Below, piece by piece: positions 33,728 to 45,860 of a DNA stretch of 64,000 bases; positions within the stretch are counted from its first letter, which is position 1; each line of letters begins with the position of its first letter. The notes under the pieces are model-generated. The model ran no database searches, was not told the origin of the DNA, and was given only the letters and a program-made list of their open reading frames with translations. Position numbers and translations under genes: made by a program. Source of the DNA: Rhyacophila brunnea (taxonomy: Eukaryota; Arthropoda; Insecta; Trichoptera; Rhyacophilidae); NCBI GenBank assembly GCA_022495005.1, contig JAGYXB010002037.1, positions 310,001 to 374,000 on the forward strand. The letters are read 5' to 3'.

Positions 33728-36504
33728 ATGCTGTCAAATACGTCGCCACAGTGGGTCTCTGTCGATTTGAAGTATTATTTTTTTTGTACATAATTATGTT
33801 GTGCTGTCAATCTTGCTTGCGATTTAACAAAATGTGGGAACAGTATCGAGAGACTGAATAGTGACAAGCGATGGTGATTCGATCCCTCTAGATTGTGTGT
33901 ATTAAAAGCATTTAATTTTTTTTACCCCAAAGTGTTATTTAAATTTTTAATGTAGAAAAATTCAAATAACCGCTTGTCAGTTTAAGACGGCATGGATTAA
34001 AATATTATACAAAATCAACTTCATTAATAGATTGGCGAATTGACACCGTATTGTGATAATATGTTCCCCGGATGTTAACAAATTGACACTTGTCACAAAT
34101 TCTGACCGATTTGTAAATATTGCAGAATAGAAAAAATATATTATATTATAAATAAGTGTCTTACGAATTATTGTGGTTTATATACTTTAGTTCCACTCCC
34201 GTGATGTATAGGGACCTTTAATGCATGCTAATTAGTCTGAAAGCGAAATTGATTAAGAAATTTTTACATTTTTTTCCTATATTTTTGCAAAGACCATTTT
34301 TATAGTAATTTTCCCCGTTATCTTGCCTTTTTATATATTCCTATCGAAATGTAGATAGATGTCATTTATGTCAAGAATAACTTGATAATATTATAATATT
34401 AATATGTATTATAAAAAAAAAAATTGTCTAAACGATTTCGGTAAAAATAATCAACAGTTTTAGTGTATAACTGATAGCTATAGCTATGCACATTACTCAT
34501 TTGATAGTTTTTAGTTGATATTACATGAGCTTAAATTTTCACACGCATAAATAATTATTACTATTTAAAAGTTTTAATTAAAATGATGATGTTAAGGTTA
34601 CATGAAATCGATAGTATTTTTTTAATTCATACACATATACAGTTATTTGATTAAACAATATTTCAGAGTTTGATACAACATTTTCGATATTATTTTGGTA
34701 ACTTTTAAACAAAAATCGTATGTATTAATAATTGAGGGTCTGAAGATTAAACTAATTTAAGTGTATAATTAAAAAAAAAAAATTCAAGTGTTCACACCGC
34801 TATATATCCAAAACTGCCAAAAGTTGGTAATTGTCGAAATCATGTTATGGAGTAATTACAATTTGAAACTTGGACATGTCCTCCAAAATCAGGCATAATA
34901 CTAATTTCTTTGTGATTTATGTGCATGTTCTATACATCGGATGACCTTGAATGTTTTTTCTAGCATACATTTTTATATATAGACACATAATCCGTTGTTA
35001 ACTCTAAATACCTGAATTATGAACTTACCAACTTTTGGCAGTAACCCCATGATATAATGTCTATTTATGCAGTATTCAAACATATGACGGTTTTGTATGA
35101 AAAGTTATAGAGCGGTTTAATCCCAACATTGGATTCCGTTCGGTGGACTCTTGTTTCTAAAATGTTACATATAAATTACTTGTTCTTCTTAAAACACTAA
35201 AAACAAAAAAAAAAATCACTTAGCAACAAGGCCTTATTAACAAAATGCTCAAAACAGTTATGTATAATTACAAATTTGCATGTTCAACTTTTGAACTTGA
35301 TTTAACTCATTTCGCCACCCGCGCACGTATACTCGTTTAATCATCAATGCCTCATTTATTATTGCCATTGTAAACCTGATACCAAGTAACCCTCAATGCT
35401 ATGTTTTATTTATTGTGTAATAATAATAATATAAATAAATATATATTGTTAAAATATTTTAAAATGAATTATTGTATACTAGGAAAATAAACATAATCTT
35501 TACTTGTTTGAGAAATCTGATTATTTTAAGTGTATATTTTTGTAATGATGTTTCTCGAAAGTGAATATTAATAATTAAGAATGATATTGAAGCTATCGAA
35601 ACGAAGTGATGATGTATTTGTCTGAATATTTGTTATAAATGTCAATTAATTATGGTATGGAGATGATTCTTGTATTGTTATACCTAGGTATGTAGTTAGT
35701 TTAGTGATGAATGCATCTCTGCCGGTCCATATTAATAATAATGCCATGAATGAAAAATAATATATGTTATTCAGATTCAAAATCGAAATGTCCAGTGTTA
35801 AAATTGATTTGATTTTGAAGCATTATGAAGTGATACTAAAATGTTAGAACAACCCTGCGGCAATAGTTATCTCATTGTTAGACTGCAAAACATTGGATTG
35901 GGGCCCACCCGACAGAGGGGTATTTTTTAATTTCGGTCTAATATTTGATACCGATGAATGTAATTTTATTTGTATTATATTAAAACTGATAATAATTACC
36001 GATTTTACTCACGAAATATTCAAGCATGCAATAATTAATACGCCTATGAATGATTTAATTCTGTTTTAATGTTTTCTGTTATTATTTGATTATTGATTGT
36101 GCATGAAAGATATTGAAAACCACCTTCAGAAATGGAGCCTAAATGTATTAAATCGAAGCAGAAAAAAAGGGACCACTGGTCTACTGATCAAGTTAGCTTC
36201 AAATGACTTCACATTGCACGTTCACTTGCAAAGAACTTTACACTACTGATATATCACATTTATTTGCCAATTTACAGGCCGTTGAAAAAGACAGTCCGCC
36301 ACGATGATTAAATAAGCAGTAATAATACAGTAATACTAAACTTAGGGAGTATTATTTAATTGAAAAATCCTGTAAAATTTGTGTAAAACCATTAATAATT
36401 ATAAGTGCACTCGAGTAAGTGATCATAATGAACATAAAATTTCACCGCCATATGTGAATAAAAAAATAGAGCGGAAACTGAGTGATTTTATTATTTGTGT
36501 TGTT
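33728..36504. other. Long AT-rich intergenic stretch
   Basis: No gene was seen. One inverted pair, 'aaactgccaaaagttggtaa' (34811) and 'ttaccaacttttggcagta' (35025-35043), brackets about 195 bp and may mark a small element. Otherwise nothing was recognised. Confidence 0.45.
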
Positions 36505-36775
36505 TACCAACTTAACCATGCTTACGCGTTTGCTAAATAATTTCAAACGTCGTACCAGAAATAACGTATAAGGCCCATTCTAGTTATAGTCAAAATTCTT
36601 TGCTGTGTATACTGTTTACGTATTCATATGTAAACAATTTTACAGGATTATTTTAACTAAATAACAATGACGAAGTGTTGTGTTATTGGCTGCGAATCTA
36701 CTCAATTGCGACAGATTGTCTTTTCATACGCCCTACAAATTGACAAATAAATTTCATTGTTGAAGTGTGAAATAG
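36505..36775 (+). repeat. Repeat family F, copy 2, with possible THAP-like start
   Basis: This matches 44930-45200 and 19590-19790 in part ('cagattgtcttttcata', 'aaattgacaaataaat'). From ATG at 36667 it encodes MTKCCVIGCES, which resembles the Cys-x-x-x-Cys opening of THAP DNA-binding domains found in P-element-type transposases. The frame then breaks after about 28 codons. The THAP reading is tentative. Confidence 0.4.
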
Positions 36776-37657
36776 GTTTTTTTTCATCATCTTCGATTTC
36801 ATATTATTTTAACTGAGATTTTAAGGAATTAAAGTATTCGAAAGCTTTTTAGAAAATATATCTGATTTGTTTTAAAATGTGCGTTACATAATATTATGTG
36901 ATTTTATTCATCAGTTGATAATGCTTCAATTGTATAAACCAGTACTGGTTATAATAGAAAAATTTATTGTACTTTATAATATACCCACGATAGATTGATA
37001 CTTCTGGAATAATTATGAAGAATTCTAGAATACTTGACTATCATCAGGTAGCTGATTATGAATGTTATTATACAATAACGCCTTAGTGCTTATATAGATA
37101 TGTGCCTGGTCCACTCTTAACTATTAGGATTACCATTTTTTTAAATTAATTATTAATATTATTAATTAGTGTGACGATTAATCAACTGTGGGCGGGGACG
37201 GGGACTGCGTCGGAGAAGTTTAACGAATGAAATTATTGTATGGAAACATTTTATATTATACAAAAAAATCTATTAAATATCATCCATTATTTATCATTTT
37301 AGTTCAAGTACAACCATTGTTCCTCATCGTGTAATAAGTTTCATCATTTAATTATACAGAATTATATATTACCACGTGTATTATTTATTTTTAATCCTTA
37401 CAATCAATCTGTACCTACATATTTTTCGTATATCGTAAAACGAATGTGTATTTTGATGTTTGCACAATTATTTTCAAATAAAAGATAAATATTGATATGT
37501 CATGTGCGGTGAGTGTATTAAGACTGAATTATGTGTGCACATAATTTAAATATTTATAACATATCTGTGTGTGGCGTGAATATGTTGATAAGTGTAAATA
37601 CATCATCATTCTCAGGGCAGCTCTTTGTAAGGTTGGTATTCTGTATTGTTGATATTC
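36776..37657. other. AT-rich intergenic stretch
   Basis: No feature was recognised. A short G-rich patch (tgggcggggacggggactg) lies at about 37189-37207. Confidence 0.4.
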
Positions 37658-37800
37658 TGCCGAGCGGTTACTGTGTCAGCGTATGTCATGGGTCCCGAAT
37701 TCAAATAACGGGTCTGACAAATTCATGTGTTTGGACCTTATAGGTTGAGCGAATGACTAACATTCATTTCTCATATATATTATCTTAGGATCGGACATGG
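37658..37800 (+). mobile_element. tRNA-derived SINE family S1, copy
   Basis: This is a diverged head (gccgagcggttactgtgtca ... cgaattcaaataacgggtct) followed by the body and the S1 3' tail 'aggatcggacatgg'. The tail also occurs alone at about 39365-39378. Confidence 0.6.
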
Positions 37801-38301
37801 TAAAAAAGGTACACCAGTGCTTTCTTTAATTCGTATTATACTTGGAATTAGGTATGCGAATACCACTAAACCGATTTTGATGTTTGATGGCTTTAATAAA
37901 AGACCTTTATCCCAAGCAAGTCCAAAAATAAAAAGTATTAAAAACAACGTATGGCTAAGTCAAGACAGTATCCCTAGATTGGGACTTTTGTCGTAAAGAC
38001 ACGCTAGTTTATTGTAATTGCCGTACGTCCATCCATATAGGATTAACTTTGAATGAAATTAACTGTTTTAATATGTTATTTTCCTTCATTGATTTAATCT
38101 CTAAAAATAATGATATGAAAAATTTGACAAATGTATGACTGAAAAATGTAAGTATTCAAAAATTACCTGATCATTAGTTTTACATAATATAAACATCTAT
38201 AATAATCCAAAGCATCAAAATTTCCTTACTAGGATGGTCTGATGGTCTTCAACGGTTCTTCTTGGTTAGAAGAGAATTGGGAGATACAAATTCTAATCGG
38301 G

Positions 38302-38505
38302 TGGAGTGGAGGATAAACAGGACTGGGGAGATCAGGGTACACTCTGGGCTGTGGCACCACGAGTGATGTATATGTGGTGAACATTATATTGGACTATCAT
38401 TGAGAAATCATGGATTGGAGTACGGGATAAACCGGACTGGAGAGACCAGGGTACACGCTGGGCTGTGGCATCACGAGTAAGTATATTTGGACAATCATTG
38501 ACACT
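38302..38505 (+). repeat. Two diverged tandem copies, about 100 bp each
   Basis: 'ggataaacaggactggggag ... gggctgtggcaccacgagt' (38311) and 'ggataaaccggactggagag ... gggctgtggcatcacgagt' (38424) are about 113 bp apart. Both can be read as INRTGE-RVH-GLWHHE, so they may derive from a coding repeat of unknown type. Confidence 0.5.
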
Positions 38506-39530
38506 ATGACTACAAGCATGGATTATTCAAACGTTCCTCAGTTAACCTAGCGGTTTCCAGCTTTCTGAAGACCCACACTAAATTGATTGCTATGTATTAT
38601 ATTATCACTATTTGGGTATGTGTTTATTAGACAATTTCTTAAGTAGGTAATGTTGAATAATCAAAGGGAAAAAATGAGTTACAATAATAATTATTAGCTG
38701 ATGTGACTTTTATTTAACTAAATCAGCTGTTATTTTGACATTCATAGAAAAAAATTGAAGTATTTATTTTAAAATTAATATAACAAAAAAATCAGTTATT
38801 CAATTCATTTGAAAGGCCGTGCACGTTTCCCCATAAGCCGTTCCTGTTAAATTTATCGGCAGAGACGTCAACATCTCTTCTTAGTATTGAAAGGTAAATG
38901 TTTAGTCTGGCAATTCTCAGAACCTATCAAGACGCAATCAGAATTTCTCGAGAATTTTCTGCCACGGTTCAGTTGGCATTACGATAAAAATAATAGTGAA
39001 GTTGGCACAGACCAAGTATCCCACTGGTTAAGAATAATAGTGTCGCCTTGATTATTAGGGATACTTAATTTGTTAAGAGTATTACAATTATGTTTTTTTT
39101 TATTAATTATGTGGCTGTAAAGTTCATGTAATCAATATTACTGTTGATAATAATTATTATAACGCCCAAATATAATATATTGAAAAATTTGGGCGTATTG
39201 TTGAATATTCAAAATAAAAACGATTTGAAATACATAATTATTGATTGAGTATTATTTTCGATGTCTATCATCAAACAAAATCAATGAGCTATTGCCGATT
39301 ATAAGTAGGTAGGTATGTAAAACATAATTATTATTTATCTATTAAAATAAACTGTCTCTTATTTGGATCGGACATGGTAAAAAAAAAACATAATTACCTA
39401 CCTATTTGATATTTATAAATGAATCGAAATAATTAGTTACTGTGTATGTTACCTATAGTCATTACATCATGTCACCAAATGTAATGAAAAAAATGCACTT
39501 CAGGAGTAGTCCTGGTGAAAAGACTCAAGT
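38506..39530. other. AT-rich intergenic stretch
   Basis: No feature was recognised beyond an S1 tail fragment at about 39365. Confidence 0.4.
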
Positions 39531-39534
39531 ACCT

Positions 39535-39655
39535 ATACATTCATTGCTGACCAGTTAATAACTTTTTAATTACCCCATTTAAATATCATGTTAATTATAT
39601 CTAATGACCAACTACTTTAAACGCGCCAGTCGCGGTTTAGCACTAAATGAGTTAA
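39535..39655 (+). repeat. TTAA-type repeat family G, diverged copy
   Basis: 'ttcattgctgaccagttaat ... gttaattatatctaatgacc ... aaatgagttaa' matches the 90-bp element at 47058-47147 and the reverse copy at about 44125-44250. Confidence 0.5.
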
Positions 39656-40295
39656 CTGAAGTTATGAAGGACACAATTTCTTTTGTTAATCGTCTACCTG
39701 AGACGATAGTGTACACGAAAAGTCATAATGCCAAGTCTGAAAGTGGTCGCGACTCCCACTTCTCACCTTTATATCTTCGTACTTCAAGGGCACCAAGTGC
39801 ACGCTTCAGTTTTAATGAGAAGTTAATGTACATGGATTATCGTACTCTGTTTTTGAAAGTGTATGTGCGCACACAGTGCCTGAAGTGGGATCCATGGCCA
39901 CTTCCGGGACACTATCGTCTCAAGTAGACAAATTACAGAAGAAGAAGCGTCTCTCATACTATCAATACGAAATATCAAATGGATATAACCGCTTTGACTC
40001 TTGACCAAGTCAATTTGGATATGGTGGTTTCGCTGACAGGCTATATATGAGTTAGGTTGTGTTATCCATTCAACATATCCATGTGGCGGAGAAATACAGG
40101 ATGCTAACCACATTCTCTGAAAATGTCCTAAAATGTGTACGGAAAGGGAAGAACCGGTCAAGTCGGTTCAACCAGTTGTTAGACTCATCGGACCTTCCGA
40201 CATGTATTAGAAAATTTGTGTTGTCATATTATCAACATGAAGACCTCTTTACTTACATTATTCGGCAGTTTTCTATTAATTTTTATTATTGACTA
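39640..40295 (+). mobile_element. Non-LTR retrotransposon C-terminal fragment, degraded
   Basis: Broken + strand frames include CGGEIQDANHIL followed by a KCPKM-like stretch (about 40081-40140). This resembles the Cys-rich 'ETANHILFECP' segment after reverse transcriptase in Jockey/I/R1-type LINEs. Several stops and shifts are present. Confidence 0.5.
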
Positions 40296-40337
40296 CAATT
40301 ATAATTTTCCCCTCCTTGCTCCTCTCTCACATGGGTA

Positions 40338-41621
40338 GGGGAGAGTGGGTCACAGTGAATCACGGGGTACAGTGGATTATTCACTATAACTCAATTTGTA
40401 TAACGCTTACGCAAACAAACGAACGAGTGGTTGCCGCTCGCCCATACCCCTCACCATCGCACTAGTCGCTGACGCGGTATCAATGCGGGAAGATGTGCTG
40501 TCACACTCTGGTCAGTAGGTAAGTAACGAAACTATTTTTTCACGTGGTTTTAAAATTTGTTTCGTCTCTAAGTGAATAAGAAATGTAAATGTTTATATTT
40601 TGTTTTACTATTGTTATTTCTTTAATCCTTGTAAACTATGATGTTTTGTCTTTGAGTTAAATAGTTTTTTTTTTGTTATATATTTTTTACCATAACGGCC
40701 AATGGGTCACAGTGAATCATTTCGTTTTGGGTCACAGTGGACTGCTGATCCAGTGTAACCCATGAAGCTAATCTGTTCTTTTTTCGTAGGTAAAAATGCC
40801 TCGCAATCGAGTAAGGTAAACTACTGTCCGACAAGAAGATCTAGGCAATAACCGGAAGTCGCTAGTGGTTTAAAAGTGGGAGGAGCTTATTAGTTCACAG
40901 TTTTAACACGTGGACAGCTTGTGGCTAACTGGAAGGCGCTTCAATCGGAGTGCGGTTAAAAATGGGAGGAGCTTGTTAGTTGACAGTTTTAACACGTAGC
41001 CAAGAAGATCCTGTTGGACAGTAGTATCGGACTTCACACTGAATAACAGATGAGAAACCAAGCCAAATGTGCCCGATATTGCCACGGTTGCACTGCACGA
41101 CATTAAGATGATTTTACCAAAACCTAAGTTTTCTGGCAACACAAAGAGAAAACAATCTATGTATCAAACTATCAATTTGACATTCATTTTTCCAACACAA
41201 ATTTACGTTAATTTCATTTTTGATCGCAAATTAAACATTAACATTATTTTTTAAATTATAACACTGTTTTGAATATGTAATAAAAGACTATGTATCTAAG
41301 AGTACAAATAAATGAGTAATAATATGGAAATTGTTGTCTTTTACTGTATTTTTTTATAGATCCAGTGTGTCCCAGTCGATTCACTGTCACCCATGTATTG
41401 ATCCAAAGTGACCCATTCCCGGGTCACAGTGGATCATTCCCATTTTTTTTTTAAAGTGGTTATAACTTGTAAGTTTAGGTGATACTCGCCAATAAAAGCC
41501 CTTATCTTTGAAGATTAGATACTCATATTATGATTTAATTTCAGAGATTAATTATTTGGCCATAAAATTTGGAATTGCAAGACTTGAGAAAAAAAGTGAT
41601 CCACTGTGACCCACTCTCCCC
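40338..41621 (+). mobile_element. 1284-bp TA-flanked DNA element with repeated TIR core
   Basis: The ends are ggggagagtgggtcacagtg (40338) and its exact reverse complement ending at 41621. The TIR extends to about 26 bp and is flanked by TA at 40336-40337 and 41622-41623. The core gggtcacagtg or its complement recurs inside at about 40703, 40729, 40747, 41359, 41381, 41400 and 41421. A frame starting ATG CCT CGC at 40797 (MPRNRVR, then stop) looks like a remnant transposase start of the pogo/Tigger sort. A direct repeat of about 100 bp (gggaggagctt(a/g)ttagtt) lies at 40879-41000. TA target and TIR point to the Tc1/mariner/pogo superfamily. Confidence 0.75.
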
Positions 41622-41720
41622 TACTCATGATTTAAAGTTGAGTAAATTTAGTCAAAGCACATTTGAGTGCGCATGGCAAGTCAGTCTTGGGTAACAGCTC
41701 CTGAAGGTCTAGTAATACAT

Positions 41721-42338
41721 TGATACCAGATGGAAGTCTCCCACAGGAGACCACCTCAAAGGATGGACCGAACCATCAACTCTCCCATACCCCACAGCCT
41801 ACGTCCACTCTTCGCGGTTCTCGCAACCTTCGGCCGAGCGAAGCCCGCCTCAAAGAATCGGAAATTCAAATTCGTCAGCGCTCGCGCCAAAACAGACGCG
41901 GTCTGTCGAAAACGGCCGCTTGCGCCGCCACTAGTCAATCCGTCGGTAAAACAGGGAGGTTTCCGACCGACGGATGAACATGACGCCGCCTGACAGTTTA
42001 ATGCGCGCGAAAATCTCTGTCTTGCCTGAGACGTCGACCAGCCAGCAGCTCTCTTACCCCTGACGCCGAACGAGCAGATCGATCTCCAAACCTCTCTTCA
42101 ATTGGTCACCGGAGCCAGCATCGTCTCTGCTCGCCTCGGACGCGAAGCCAAGTCTCGAGAAACAACCAGCGAAGAAGACCGCGTCGGCACCAAGCAAGCA
42201 TCAAGCTAAACGCCTATACCCTGCAACTAACCCTGCATAGCGATATAATAAACTGCGAGTAACAACCTCAACGTGCGTTTCTCTCAATTCCACCTCGCTT
42301 CTGGCCTGCAAGTCCTCGACGGAGAAAGGCCGGTATCA
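41721..42338 (+). mobile_element. Solo LTR of an LTR retrotransposon (618 bp)
   Basis: It starts TGATACC and ends GGTATCA, a perfect 7-bp terminal inversion with the TG..CA rule, and is flanked by ACAT on both sides (41717-41720 and 42339-42342). It is markedly GC-richer than its surroundings. Near the right end an AATAAA (about 42247) precedes a short R/U5-like stretch. No internal retroelement genes flank it, so recombination between LTRs probably removed the body. The 4-bp duplication suits the Gypsy group. Short open frames inside it are probably not genes. Confidence 0.75.
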
Positions 42339-42349
42339 ACATCATATTA

Positions 42350-42560
42350 CCATAAAATTATTGATCTAGCTGAGATTGAAACACAGTATATTAAATTAGA
42401 CGATTATTTAGATTCGATAGACGAACTCATAAAGTTTGGTGGATGCATGTGGCAGCAAAGAACTAGGGATTGAGAAGAGTGGAAAGAGCTAGAGGAGCCC
42501 TTCATCCAGTGGTGGATCAACCCGGCTAATGATCTCCTATATATTATTATCCTAATAGAT
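42350..42560 (+). mobile_element. LINE 3' end fragment
   Basis: A + strand frame with one stop reads CMWQQRTRD, then EEWKELEEPFIQWW, the usual last residues of RTE-like ORF2 (R..W..L.EAF..QW). A short (TAT)n tail follows at about 42538-42548. Confidence 0.5.
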
Positions 42561-43546
42561 TTTGGAAAACGCACCAATTTTTTTATTTAAATACCATTTT
42601 GTTGATTATTAAAGGAATTCACTTAAATTTTTGGAGTCCCGAATCTACTTCCATTTGAATCCGGCACAATCTGATAAAACTCGACACAATCACAGATAAT
42701 ATCGTTTTTAAATAGCGTTTTATATCCGTCACCATAAATTTTCGCATCTTGCTGGCCATCTACGGCAAATTGATTATAATGTCGCTTAATACTTTCTATA
42801 TAATCGATATTTCACAAATCACAATTATTATTCCACAAAACTATTCAAATCTGTAAGATGCACATTGGTGTACTATTGAGTTTTAACAAGAAATAAATGC
42901 ATATTTCCTCACTAATTACAACGAAAATATAATCTAAAACCACTTCACTGCCACTTATCAGTCAAACGAATAGACTAATGATTGTCAATTGTTTTCGCCT
43001 ATAACAAGTTCATTTGACGTGTCAGAATTCAAATTTAGAATTTGCAGAAATAATCGAAAAAATGTGACATTTCTAAGCACCCATAAATAATCAATTTCAA
43101 TCAAGACATTTATTGTAAGATGATTATGTTATTGTAAATTATGAATATTGTAAAAAATGACATTACGTATCATTTATTCTTTATCACCTGTAATATCGCT
43201 TATTGGCAAATAATATTATAATAGTCAATCATTACTATTTTACGCCATAATTAAGTAGGTACTATAATTAAGTAGTGACTACTTTTCCATTTTTGAACGT
43301 AATAAAAATAATATCATTTTTATTTCCTCACCCAGATAATTTGTTAAATAATAAATTAAGCATGTTGGAATTTATTCAGTAGTATTATTAAGAGCCTACT
43401 AATTTTAAAATAAAATACCATTTTTGCTCCTAAGCAAAGCATGTTGATACACCCCTTCAGAGTAGTAATAACTATGAGTACCTTGGTATCTTGAAAGACT
43501 TATTACGAGAAATAGTTTTGAAAATGGGATTTTCCCCCAAATGAAT
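42561..43546. other. AT-rich intergenic stretch
   Basis: No feature was recognised on either strand. Confidence 0.4.
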
Positions 43547-43953
43547 GACACCCACGGAGGTCGCGCATCATAAGCGTTGGACTATCACGCCGTGGGTCTC
43601 AGGTTCGAATCCTGGGTCTGGCCAAGTACACATTGTTTTTCAATTTGTGTGTAAGACAGGGTATGGACCTAATAGGTTGAGCAAGTGGCTGACATCCATT
43701 TCTCGTAAAAAATTCGTTATTCGACCATGTCCGATCCTAATAGGATCATATGGGCCTCCACAGAGTAGAGGTTTGTATTAACAGATTTATGTTTTTTACG
43801 AGAAATGAATTTTAGCCACTTGCTCAACCTATTAGGTCCATACCCTGACTCACACACAATTGAAAAACAATATGTTCCTTGCCAGACCCAGGATTCGAAC
43901 CTGGGACCCACGGCGTTATAGTCCAACGCTTAAGCCGCGCGGCCACCGTGGGC
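43547..43953. mobile_element. Two SINE S1 copies in head-to-head inverted arrangement
   Basis: A + strand copy (43547 to about 43715) and a - strand copy (about 43724-43953) each have a tRNA-like head. The A-box region is gtggccgcgcggcttaagcg and the B box ggttcgaatcc. The tails meet in the middle, and the pair forms an inverted repeat with arms of about 155 bp. The 3' part contains two small hairpins (cctccac..gtggagg type and gatcctattaggatc). Confidence 0.8.
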
Positions 43954-43979
43954 GTAACTCATTTATGGGGTGTTTTGCG

Positions 43980-44124
43980 TGGGTGAAGTCGGCGCGGAGC
44001 GGAGTGGCGCGCGCAACTCAAACGTATAACCGTGTGTGAAAATGTTCGTAGACAATCTTTTTTTCGTTATACGTTCATACGTTTGAGTTGCGAGCGCCGC
44101 TCCGCTCCGCGCCGACTTCGCCCA
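43980..44124. repeat. GC-rich palindrome, about 46-bp arms
   Basis: The left arm 'tgggtgaagtcggcgcggag ... caactcaaacgta' and the right arm 'tacgtttgagttgcgagcgc ... cgacttcgccca' are near-complementary. The loop carries 'ataaccgtgtgtgaaaatgt tcgtagacaatc', which recurs inverted at 51985-52020. It starts 27 bp after a SINE. Confidence 0.7.
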
Positions 44125-44250
44125 CAGACGTTGCGTTAGTGCTAACACCGCGACTGGAGTAATTGTCCATTAGATATAATTAACGTGTTATTTAAATGTG
44201 GTAAATAAAAGGTATTTAAAAGTTCAGCAGTGATTGTGTTAATAGATAGA
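44125..44250 (-). repeat. TTAA-type repeat family G, reverse copy
   Basis: The reverse complement reads 'aatcactgctgaactttt ... gttaattatatctaatgg ... cagtcgcggtgttagcac', matching 39535-39655. It is diverged at the ends. Confidence 0.45.
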
Positions 44251-44274
44251 ATAATATTTTTAACTACTATTGTT

Positions 44275-44400
44275 GGTTTAGGCAGGGTTTAATGAATTAT
44301 AAAAAACTAACCAACAACATGTGTAATAGGTATTCTTAGTTCAACGAAAACATATAGTATGAATGAAAAAGTGCAATATATAAACATATTATATTCTATT
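44275..44400. repeat. Repeat family A arm fragment
   Basis: 'ggtttaggcagggtttaatg' followed by 'aaaaaactaaccaacaacat' and 'ttcttagttcaacgaaaac' is a forward family A arm with no partner seen. Confidence 0.5.
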
Positions 44401-44894
44401 AAAATATCAGTGGTAGCAATCGGCGATTGCCAGCTGTTCTGATAGGTCTATCAGCCTGATATATAGACGATATTGTAAAGGCTAGACTCCAGAATAGATT
44501 ACGCATATGAGCCCAAATTTATATTGGCAGTAACGACTTGCAAATCGTAAAACTGACAAATCAGCGAAACTGTCTGAGGTGAATGAAAATCCATCCCGAA
44601 GGGAAAACTATGGCGCCGTCTATGCATACTACACAATTATATTAATATCCAACACCGCCAAGCTGTCTGCAAGACCTAGCGAGACAGTCTGGCGACCGCC
44701 AGCTGGCTCAGCTAGTTTTAAATTAATTGGCTAAAAACTCTGCCAACTTAAATATGGAAGGTTCATGTAATAACAGTTGAATGTTGATTATCCGGATGAT
44801 TTAGTTCAAAGGTGTTTAAAAAACATTCTATAGAGTGGAGCGTAAACGTATGAAAGTGAAGGGATATGGTCCAAAAATTTTTGATTACAAATAG

Positions 44895-45260
44895 AAAGAG
44901 CCTTATATGTACGTTATTTCTGATTAACATTTCAAATTATTTAGCAAACATATGAACCATAGTTAAGTTGGTAAACTCCACAAATATTAATATTATAATT
45001 AATAATAAGCCATTCTGATTTTCTTACACAATGGCTGTCATTGTTTATGTTCTTTGTGATTACTTACTCGAGTATGGTTTTGGTTTCACATAAATTTTAC
45101 AGAATATTTCTACTAAATAATAATGCCGAAGTATAGGCTGCTTATGTACTCATTGTGACAGATTGTCTTTTCATAGGCCCTGCAAATTGGCAAATAAATG
45201 TCATATTAATAGTGTGAAGTTGTCTGCAAATGAACCGGCAATGCGAAATCACTTGCAGCT
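44895..45260 (+). repeat. Repeat family F, copy 3
   Basis: This shares 'tgattacttactcgagtatg' and 'tgcaaattggcaaataaatg tc' with the copies at 19565 and 36505. An ATG at 45123 sits where the THAP-like frame opens in copy 2, but a stop follows shortly. Confidence 0.5.
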
Positions 45261-45460
45261 AACGTTATCACTAGATCAGAGTTCCTATTGTTGCGTAAAA
45301 TTCCTACATTTTGGCTTCGTCTATTAGAAGAAGGTTTTTTCCAACATCCTTGCCCTGAGAGAAACCACACAAGGCTTTGGTTTACACAAATTGATCCCTA
45401 ATGACAGCATTTTTAAGAGATTTGAAATGATTTTTTTTGTAATTAGCTAATGCATGATAA

Positions 45461-45860
45461 TAACGAGGGTATACTGACAGAACGCATTATTTCAGTATTT
45501 GCTGTTTTAAATGCCAAAATGTATACAATTTTACTCTCTACATCCTGGTAAAACGCACAAAGGTATAGGATATAATGGTGAGAAAATAGAAACATTATTA
45601 AATCATATTGTTATTTTTTTATTCTGATAGAAAGCATGATAATGACCTAATGCGTTCTGCGTATACAAAATACAGGACATGTAAGATGTCTTATATTGTG
45701 TTTGCCATAAAGGTTAGTCTTTATAATGTAGAAAAAATGTTTTTAAATCATAAAAAAATCCATGTGGGAGAACGCTTTGAAAAAAAAATTAAAGTCCTTT
45801 TTGCGATTATCTCAGAACTTGTTTTAATGAGTTAATGCTTTCTGACAGTATGCCCTCGAT
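45461..45860. mobile_element. TIR element, about 400 bp
   Basis: The left end taacgagggtatactgacag and the right end read inward tatcgagggcatactgtcag match over about 29 bp (through 'gcatta'). The words 'gataata' lie on both outer sides. A 75-codon internal frame (45608-45835) shows no recognised domain. Family unknown; the cgaggg terminus recalls mariner-type ends. Confidence 0.65.

Noticed and set aside
41720..41993. Open frames of 60-87 codons in a GC-rich island, first taken for a host exon
   Set aside because: The island is bounded by TGATACC/GGTATCA and ACAT duplications, so it is better explained as a solo LTR.
43590..43622. Possible functional tRNA genes with perfect B boxes (also 21310, 43885, 55470)
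   Set aside because: All continue into the same SINE body and lack paired acceptor stems.
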